Shown in pieces: positions 39,322-44,488 of a DNA stretch of 44,488 bases. The number at the start of each line of letters is the position of its first letter. The stretch's first letter is position 1. The position numbers and the translations under genes were made by a program. The stretch comes from a virus, in IMG/VR virus record IMGVR_UViG_3300033153_014439, positions 1 through 44,488 of that record. The stretch is one strand, 5' to 3'. The notes below the pieces were generated by a model. That model worked only from the letters and a program-made list of their open reading frames with translations. It was not told where the DNA came from and ran no database searches.

Positions 39322-39378
39322 TCACCGTCCTGTCGCGCAGAGAGCAGATTCTGCGTTCGGTCCCTTCGGCCAGGTCAT
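39322..39378 (-). CDS. Possible 18-aa peptide
   Basis: ATG 39378 overlaps the upstream stop as ATGA; reads MTWPKGPNAESALCATGR and ends directly before another ATG. Supported only by junction style. Confidence 0.25.
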   Translation of the reverse strand: MTWPKGPNAESALCATGR

Positions 39379-39881
39379 TTCCGCCTCGCCCGCAAGGAAT
39401 CGCCCTCGTCAAGGGACTCTCCCCGTGCGTCGCGGATTTCCTTGAGGGCCGCAATGAGTTCGGCGTGATTGTCGAACCAGTGGATGATACGCCGCATAAG
39501 GCCCCCCGGTTCGCCCTTTGCCCAGAGTCCGAGAACGATATTCCCTGCGCCCCACGCGATGCCGACCTCGGTCCAGGCGTCCGTTCCCGACGGCGAGATG
39601 TACACCGTCACCGGGCATGTCGCGGCCGCCGATGTGTCGTACTCGAATTTTTCGCGCCCCTGCTCGCCCCAAACCCATTCGTCGAAATCCATCTTTTTGG
39701 AGCGGACATTATGCTCCTCGGACCCTGCGTTCTCGATAAAGGAAAGCACCGTAAGTCCCTCGGCCCGGAGCCTTTCGGTGAGCATCCTAACGGCATGCTC
39801 ATTTCTCCACGAACTCGCGATATAGACCCTCATCGAGTATTTGTTCTCGCCGTCGTAACCAACCTTCATCACTTCCATCAT
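39375..39881 (-). CDS. Nucleoside 2-deoxyribosyltransferase-like protein
   Basis: 168 residues. The domain opens MRVYIASSWRNEHAVRMLTE (Rossmann-like strand and helix), then MDFDEWVWGEQG, SAAATCPVTVYISPSGTDAW and TEVGIAWGAGNIVLGLWAKG. In this fold the late E of T-E-V-G-I-A is the usual catalytic glutamate. Such phage proteins are predicted to cleave N-glycosidic bonds of nucleotides or act on NAD-like molecules; the substrate is unknown. ATG 39881 has AAGGAG; an inner ATG 39833 may be the family start. Confidence 0.75.
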   Translation of the reverse strand: MMEVMKVGYDGENKYSMRVYIASSWRNEHAVRMLTERLRAEGLTVLSFIENAGSEEHNVRSKKMDFDEWVWGEQGREKFEYDTSAAATCPVTVYISPSGTDAWTEVGIAWGAGNIVLGLWAKGEPGGLMRRIIHWFDNHAELIAALKEIRDARGESLDEGDSLRARRK

Positions 39882-40165
39882 TCACTCTCCTTTCGCACCA
39901 TCTCTGCGCGCACTTGCCGGCAAAAATTGCGATACGCAAACCGCAGGGCCGCGCGCGGTGTGCGGCGGTCGGGACAATTGCAGGTCATGGCGCAGAGATG
40001 ACCGTCGTGATAGATCGCTTCATAATCAGCCCTCCATCGTCTCGGCCCATCGCACAACACTTGCGCCAGCACTAGGGTGGCACCCGCACGCCGTGCGTAT
40101 TTCTTCGCGCGCCGCTGGTACTCGGCCACCAGCGCCTCAAGTTGCGCAACTGTTTCGATTGCCAT
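39878..40165 (-). CDS. Small unknown protein with CxC motif (95 aa)
   Basis: ATG 40165 behind GGAGGTG. N-terminal coiled helix (IETVAQLEALVAEYQRRAKK), then CDGPRRWRADYEAIY, CAMTCNCPDR and a basic end. The cysteine cluster may bind metal. No family recognised. Confidence 0.6.
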   Translation of the reverse strand: MAIETVAQLEALVAEYQRRAKKYARRAGATLVLAQVLCDGPRRWRADYEAIYHDGHLCAMTCNCPDRRTPRAALRFAYRNFCRQVRAEMVRKESE

Positions 40166-40176
40166 CACACACCTCC

Positions 40177-40650
40177 CTAAAACGGAATCCCGTGCTCATC
40201 GTCCACGTCACTCCCGTCGCCGTGGCCCACCTCCCGCGCACGCGCCGCCTGCGCTTCGCGCTCTTGGGGTGATTCGCCTTCCCGCTCCAATTCCCGCTTC
40301 GCCCGGCGTTTCGCATCCTCCCACGACAGCCCCTCGCGCAGTTGGAGCAGGCACGCACGGGCGCATATCTGCGATTGCGTGGGGTCGGGGGGTTGCGGGC
40401 GTTCGGCCGGCTTTCGCTTCGTGAGATTGCGCTCGCGCTGGGCCTCCACGCAACGCGCATGCACGGCCGAGATGCTGGGATACTGCGCTTCGACCTCGAT
40501 GCTGATTTCTTTACGGCAGATATCGAGGTCGATATGCGCGAATCGGTCAATCCAGTCCTCCGCCAGCATCTTGCACTCGTCCTTGGTGAAACCCGTGCGA
40601 TGGCGGCGCTCGAAGCGCAGCAACTGGGCGAGCAGTTCGACTTTATCCAT
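40177..40650 (-). CDS. Helical protein with SSB-like C-terminal tip (157 aa)
   Basis: ATG 40650 overlaps the methyltransferase stop (TGATG). N-terminal helical domain (MDKVELLAQLLRFERRHRTG) resembles the loader/primosome partner proteins of phages; a Lys/Arg/Glu-rich helix follows and the chain ends GDGSDVDDEHGIPF. The acidic stretch plus I-P-F copies the docking tip of bacterial SSB, which recruits repair and replication enzymes. It may bind the same host partners. Confidence 0.55.
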   Translation of the reverse strand: MDKVELLAQLLRFERRHRTGFTKDECKMLAEDWIDRFAHIDLDICRKEISIEVEAQYPSISAVHARCVEAQRERNLTKRKPAERPQPPDPTQSQICARACLLQLREGLSWEDAKRRAKRELEREGESPQEREAQAARAREVGHGDGSDVDDEHGIPF

Positions 40651-41522
40651 CAGCCACCTCCGAAAGCACTCCACAAAGTGCAGAACGCATACGCTGCCTG
40701 TAGCGGCACCACTCCGTTGCCGAGCATGCGAATTCTGTCCACCGGCGGGGCCATCCCATCAGCCATTCCACGAAGCGCGGGTTCAAGCGACGGGTCGATT
40801 TCGAGGATTCGCCGCCACGCATTGAGGGCGTCGGGGCCTGGCGGAAAAAGGGGCAGTTCTGCACCATGTTCGGCAGGGCATCCATCGGTGTAAACTCGCC
40901 GCGCTGACTCGGACCCTTCGCATCGCGGCTCTTCGGCGTCGGCCAATGCGCGGCCAAATCTTCCAGTTTGTGCAATCCTCCCCCCGGCGTGCGCCGTCGG
41001 CCCTGAGGGCCCCCCGATGGTTGTTTCGGCGTCTGCTAGTACACCGAGGATGAACAGGCGTTCCCGCTTATGCGGTGCACCGATTTCCGCCGCCGTAAAG
41101 AGACCCGCCGCAACGTCGTAGCCCAGTCCTTCCAGTTCTCGGATGACTCGCTCGGCACCGAGAACAAGGTGCCCTGCGACATTCTCGAAGAAGCACGCAT
41201 TGGGGCGGCACTCGCCGACAATTCGCCTAATATCCGGCCAGAGATGCCGAGGGTCGCGCGCACCCTTGCGCTTACCAGCGCACGAAAATGGCTGGCAGGG
41301 ATAGCCTCCGGTAAGGAAGTCGATTCGGTTGGCAAGGGGGCTTGCGTCAAACGTCCGCAAATCCGCCCGAAATACACCGTCAGCCAGGACACCCTTTGCA
41401 ATCGCATCTTCCAGAACCGCAAGGCAGAATGCTTCCCTCTCCACGTAAGCGAGCCAGCGAATATCCCCAAGGGCAAGTTGGAGCCCGATGTCGAGGCCCC
41501 CACCTCCGGTGCAGAGTGACAA
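40650..41522 (-). CDS. DNA (cytosine-5) methyltransferase
   Basis: 290 residues from TTG 41522; an upstream non-ATG start in the same frame is possible because LTDDTFTG precedes the first motif. Motif I is SLCTGGGGLDIGL (2-14), motif IV GGYPCQPFS with Cys76, motif VI FFENVAGHL (112-118), motif VIII EIGAPHKRERLFILG (146-160) and motif X LGNGVVPLQAAYAF near the C-terminus. It transfers methyl from SAM to cytosine C5; target sequence unknown. No cognate nuclease is next to it, so it probably protects viral DNA from host restriction. Confidence 0.92.
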   Translation of the reverse strand: MSLCTGGGGLDIGLQLALGDIRWLAYVEREAFCLAVLEDAIAKGVLADGVFRADLRTFDASPLANRIDFLTGGYPCQPFSCAGKRKGARDPRHLWPDIRRIVGECRPNACFFENVAGHLVLGAERVIRELEGLGYDVAAGLFTAAEIGAPHKRERLFILGVLADAETTIGGPSGPTAHAGGRIAQTGRFGRALADAEEPRCEGSESARRVYTDGCPAEHGAELPLFPPGPDALNAWRRILEIDPSLEPALRGMADGMAPPVDRIRMLGNGVVPLQAAYAFCTLWSAFGGG

Positions 41523-41538
41523 GCCTGTGAAGGTGTCG

Positions 41539-42294
41539 TCAATCAGCCTTTTCCCCCAGCATGCGCGCCGCTTGTTGTTCGACCGTCTCTGTTTGCGCGT
41601 CCATCGGCATAGCCTTCCCCACGGCCTTCCCCGCAGCGTACAATAATTGCGATGGCCACCGTATGGTTGGCGTCTTCAACGGCGCGAGCACATCATTGGC
41701 TACTTGCGTCGTATCGCCGTAGCGCTCCGCGCATACCTTGGCCCATGCCAGGCAGTAATCGCGAAATGCCTCCTCGGAAGGCAGGGGCTTCTGGCAAAGA
41801 CCGCAGGCGACGTTTACCCAGTTCTGCAGCCCAGTCGTTTCTTCGCGCGCGTGCGCGCGCGTGTGTGTGTTTATTCCCTTCCATTCCATTCCCTTCCCTT
41901 CAGCGCCACTTTTTGCCAACGCGTTGGGAGAATCTGCCAACGGGTCTGTAAGTACTTGCAACCAACCGACTTCGGGCGAGGAGAAAAATTCGAGCGCGCG
42001 CTCAATGATTTCTTCGGGGGCGCGGGTTTTCAGGGCGATTGCGCGGGCATCCAAAGGCGTGCCATCGCGCCGGCATAATCTCCCACGCGGTTGGCATTTA
42101 CTCCCAACCTGCAAGATGAGGTGCCATGCGCCGTAGAGCGCGCAGCCGTCGGGTTCGAGGAAAATGCGCCCAAAGCCTTCGCCGTCATGCTTGTTGGGGG
42201 TAGGCACCCAGTGCAGGGTTTTCAGTTTGCGGGTGTGTGCGTTTTCATAGATGGTGTTCCAGTCGGTGATCTGGTACATTACCCCTCGCGCCAT
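41539..42294 (-). CDS. Replication initiation / replisome organiser-like protein
   Basis: 251 residues. The N-terminal half is typical of phage replication proteins with a winged-helix: ITDWNTIYENAHTRKLKTLH, WVPTPNKHDGEGFGRIF, YGAWHLILQVGSKCQPRGRL, APEEIIERALEFFSSPEVGW. A low-complexity linker encoded by CG/GT and CCATT runs (41845-41900) separates a C-terminal helical domain (WAKVCAERYGDTTQVANDVL) that may load helicase. No helicase or polymerase gene is in the window, so host replication enzymes are presumably recruited. Confidence 0.65.
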   Translation of the reverse strand: MARGVMYQITDWNTIYENAHTRKLKTLHWVPTPNKHDGEGFGRIFLEPDGCALYGAWHLILQVGSKCQPRGRLCRRDGTPLDARAIALKTRAPEEIIERALEFFSSPEVGWLQVLTDPLADSPNALAKSGAEGKGMEWKGINTHTRAHAREETTGLQNWVNVACGLCQKPLPSEEAFRDYCLAWAKVCAERYGDTTQVANDVLAPLKTPTIRWPSQLLYAAGKAVGKAMPMDAQTETVEQQAARMLGEKAD

Positions 42295-42311
42295 ACCTCT
42301 CCCCCGCTTAG

Positions 42312-42584
42312 TCAGAACGGTATGTCGCTGTCATCGCCTGGTTCGCGCATGCCCCCCGCAGCCCCGTCCGGAGGCACCTCGCTGAGCGCTGGCTTGAACG
42401 ACACGCTCGCGTATTTCTCGCCCTTGCGTGACACACGGGTCCATATCGCGAGGTCAACCGTCCAGGTGAGGCCGCAGTGCGGGCATTCACCGAGGCCATC
42501 GCCCTTGAGCGACGGTTGCGATGCGTTCGTTTTGCGCTTGTTCTTGAACGCGGTGCCAGAGTTCGGTCGGTGTTGCCACGCCAT
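42312..42584 (-). CDS. Small SSB-tail protein (90 aa)
   Basis: ATG 42584 after AAAGGAGAGAGG. It contains CPHCG and a strand YASVSFKPALSEVPPDGAAG, and ends MREPGDDSDIPF, nearly the SSB consensus tip D-D-D-I-P-F. Lies directly after the ERF gene. Probably an accessory of ssDNA handling that docks to SSB-binding enzymes; the OB fold itself is not evident. Confidence 0.6.
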   Translation of the reverse strand: MAWQHRPNSGTAFKNKRKTNASQPSLKGDGLGECPHCGLTWTVDLAIWTRVSRKGEKYASVSFKPALSEVPPDGAAGGMREPGDDSDIPF

Positions 42585-42595
42585 CGCCTCTCTCC

Positions 42596-43060
42596 TTAAA
42601 GCAAGTCGTCTATGTCGGCATCGGGTGCGCTGGCCTTCGGCGGTTTAGTGCCGCCGTTACGGCGTTGCGCGCCGTCATCCTCGGGGTCATCGGTCGTGAC
42701 GAGGTTGAACGCAAGCGCGCGGGCATACTTACGCGCACCGGTCGTCGCCTTGTAAACGGCCTTGTCCTGCTGGTCGATGCCTTCCCCTACTGCGCGTATC
42801 ACCACGCTGTCGCCGGATTCGTCGAAGATGTGCATTTCGAGCGTAAGAAATACGCGGTTCGGGTTGCGCTCATCGGGCGTGATGCTCACCACGGATTCGA
42901 AGACGTATAAGCCTTCGGCCTCAAGCGCGGGGCGGATTACGCGGTCGTAATCCTCCATGTTGGCGTAAGAATACCCGTGATGTTTGTTCTGGCCGCTTTT
43001 GCCGACGGCGCACATTGCGGCCTGTGCGCGTCCGAGTTTTGCGAATAGTTCCTTACTCAT
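42596..43060 (-). CDS. erf: ERF family single-strand annealing protein
   Basis: 154 residues from ATG 43060 with AAGGAG. ERF hallmarks: SKELFAKLGRAQAAMCAVG, a KNKHHGYSYANMEDYDRVIR-like strand (here SGQNKHHGYSYANMEDYD), TPDERNPNRVFLTLEMHIFD and the GTDKQDKAxYKAxTGARKYA-type segment (IDQQDKAVYKATTGARKYA). ERF proteins coat ssDNA and pair complementary strands. Acts with the RecE-like exonuclease that precedes it. Confidence 0.88.
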   Translation of the reverse strand: MSKELFAKLGRAQAAMCAVGKSGQNKHHGYSYANMEDYDRVIRPALEAEGLYVFESVVSITPDERNPNRVFLTLEMHIFDESGDSVVIRAVGEGIDQQDKAVYKATTGARKYARALAFNLVTTDDPEDDGAQRRNGGTKPPKASAPDADIDDLL

Positions 43061-43802
43061 TTTCATGCTCCTTTTCGTATCGTTCGTAAAGCCGGAGAAT
43101 CGTCTGATAATACTTGCGGCCGAAGGCTTCGCGTTCATGTGAGCACCGAAGGCGCCATGTGTTGTACTGTGGCGGCCGCGTCGATACACAAATCCATTCA
43201 AATGGCAAATACTTACCCGTGACCGCCGCAACGTTGTCGATGTAGAAGGCGGCGCGGGCGGCATAGTTGTATTGGACGATGCTGTCGATAAACTCGTCGC
43301 GGTCGATGCAGTGAGTGGTTTTGAGGTCGATAATTACGTCGTCGCACAGTATATCAAGGCGCGCTTTCGTCAGGGTGTGGTAACCCTCTACTTGGGTTCT
43401 AATGCATACTTCACGCTTTGAGGGGCGGCCCAACGCTTTGCGGATATCCTCGCACGCCATGATGCTCTTGTACATGGCGACGACTTCCGCCCATTCGGTC
43501 GGCTTGATGGGCTGTTTGCCCGTCTTGGCGGCTACTTGCGCGACAGCCTCGCGGCCTTCGCGCATGCGCAAATCGTAATTCGCGTCGAGTTTGACGTAGC
43601 GGGCGGCGGTGGCGTCCTTGCCCTCCAGCACCAAGCAGTGCAGGACGGAGGGTACTAGGCCCCGGCGTCCGAGGTTTTTGGGCTTGCCGCGCACCCAGGC
43701 CTCGAGGTCGGAAAACGACAGTGCGTCGCTGGCTTGGTATGCGTCGAAGGGTAGCCCCTCGTAAATCCCGGGCGTATTTTGGGTTGTTGTCGCAGTCGTC
43801 AT
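43053..43802 (-). CDS. RecE/exodeoxyribonuclease VIII-like exonuclease (PD-(D/E)XK)
   Basis: 249 residues. GIYEGLPFDAYQASDALSFS is the usual RecE-domain start. The LHCLVLE helix (54-60) follows, and the catalytic signature LTKARLDILCDDVIIDLKTT gives D150 and D159-x-K161. A late Q/Y-x-x-Q helix (DSIVQYNYAARAAFYI) completes the core. It resects DNA to make 3' single strands for ERF. ATG 43802 overlaps the repeat gene's stop. Confidence 0.88.
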   Translation of the reverse strand: MTTATTTQNTPGIYEGLPFDAYQASDALSFSDLEAWVRGKPKNLGRRGLVPSVLHCLVLEGKDATAARYVKLDANYDLRMREGREAVAQVAAKTGKQPIKPTEWAEVVAMYKSIMACEDIRKALGRPSKREVCIRTQVEGYHTLTKARLDILCDDVIIDLKTTHCIDRDEFIDSIVQYNYAARAAFYIDNVAAVTGKYLPFEWICVSTRPPQYNTWRLRCSHEREAFGRKYYQTILRLYERYEKEHENE

Positions 43803-44488
43803 GCGCCCTGCCCCGCGGAGAGGGCCGAATCGTGCATGGTTTCGACGCCAACTGAATCGCGCATGATAGCGATCTCGGCCGAATCGTGCATGGTGCCGAT
43901 GCGGGCCGAATCGCGCATGGTACCGATGCGGGCCGAATCGCACATCCTTTCGACGTGAGCCGAATGGTGCATGGTATCAACGCGAGTCGATTCGTACATG
44001 ACACCGATGTGGGTCCAACCGTACATGCTTTCGACATGGGCCGAATCGTGCATGGCCTCTACGCCGGCTGAATGGTGCATGGCATCGACGCGGGCCGAAC
44101 CGTGCATGAGCCTGATGCGGGCCGACTCATACATGCCTTCGACGCGAGCCGAATCGTACATGCTTTCGATGCAGGCCGACTCGTGCATGGTGCCGATGTA
44201 GACCGAATCCCACATGGTACCGACGCAGGCCGAATCGCGCATGTGCCGATGCGGGCCGAATCGCGCATGGTGCCGATGTGGGCCGAACCGTACATGCTTT
44301 CGACGTGGGCCGAATCGTGCATGGCACCGACGCTGGCCGAGCCGCACATGGCCTTGATGCGGGCTGAACCGTACATACCGATAATGCGGGCATTGATCGC
44401 GTATTTCACCTCCGCGCCGTCCGCCAGAATCCAGGGGCCTCCGCCGAGTATCTTGCGCTTGTCCGAGATGATGCAGTGGCTGACGCGT
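43799..44488 (-). pseudogene. Nonapeptide-repeat protein B, frameshifted and cut by the window edge
   Basis: Second copy of the repeat gene: about 21 units of M-[YRHCW]-[DGEH]-S-A-x-[IV]-x-x. The N-terminus (RVSHCIISDKRKILGGGPWI) is identical in sequence to copy A at the edge. One G is missing at 44243-44244 (ATGTGCC for ATGGTGCC), so the downstream 15 units are in another frame than the upstream part. The stop at 43799 overlaps the exonuclease start. It may be a real phase-off state, a pseudogene or a sequencing slip. Confidence 0.75.

Larger units (their letters stand above)
653..44488. repeat. 78-bp identical segment shared by the window end and the first repeat gene
   Basis: 44411-44488 equals 653-730 exactly. 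Independently, 1-23 equals 871-893. Together they place both window ends inside one duplicated gene pair (short protein plus repeat protein). Confidence 0.85.

Overview
This window looks like most or all of the genome of a short-tailed, tailed-phage-like virus (Caudoviricetes, podovirus-like). It carries a terminase, portal, scaffold, major capsid protein, head-tail adaptor, P22 gp10-like nozzle and very large ejection proteins, and shows no tape measure, sheath or tube gene. The sequence is GC-rich. A lipoprotein with a lipobox and a twin-arginine signal point to a Gram-negative host; the host phylum cannot be read from the sequence. No integrase, tRNA, CRISPR array, DNA polymerase or phage RNA polymerase was seen.

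Layout. Two blocks diverge from a regulatory region at about 5041-5277 and converge at about 33411-33441. The leftward block runs 5040 to 1 and, if the molecule is circular, continues 44488 to 33441. It holds early and replication functions: DNA-binding proteins, a Tat-signal GH10 glycosidase, two paralogous nonapeptide-repeat proteins, RecE-like exonuclease, ERF annealing protein, SSB-tail proteins, a replication-initiator-like protein, a C5 DNA methyltransferase, a nucleoside deoxyribosyltransferase-like protein, RusA, many small zinc-binding proteins, and two sigma-factor-like genes at its end. The rightward block (5278-33411) begins with a chaperone cassette (trigger-factor-like and GroES-like), then packaging and head genes, a Maf-like DUF115 enzyme, a glycosidase-like virion protein, tail genes, three ejection proteins, a holin candidate and lipoprotein, and a UDP-sugar dehydratase-like SDR.

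The most notable signal is a pair of type II hammerhead ribozymes on the minus strand (4310-4373 and 4654-4715). They flank a 69-codon gene and should cut out a 343-nt RNA. Both have the complete catalytic core, and the two copies differ only outside it. Other points are a virus-encoded trigger factor N-domain next to a GroES homologue, a possible virion glycosylation pair (Maf-like plus PseB-like), a twin-arginine GH10 enzyme, an in-frame stop cutting the portal gene 26 codons before a natural GTGA junction, and window ends that both fall inside a duplicated module.

How the genes may work together (inference): the leftward block takes over transcription and recombination-dependent replication, and the sigma-like proteins at its end switch on the rightward block. 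The chaperones help fold capsid proteins, particles are built and perhaps glycosylated, and holin and lipoprotein functions support lysis. No endolysin was recognised with confidence.
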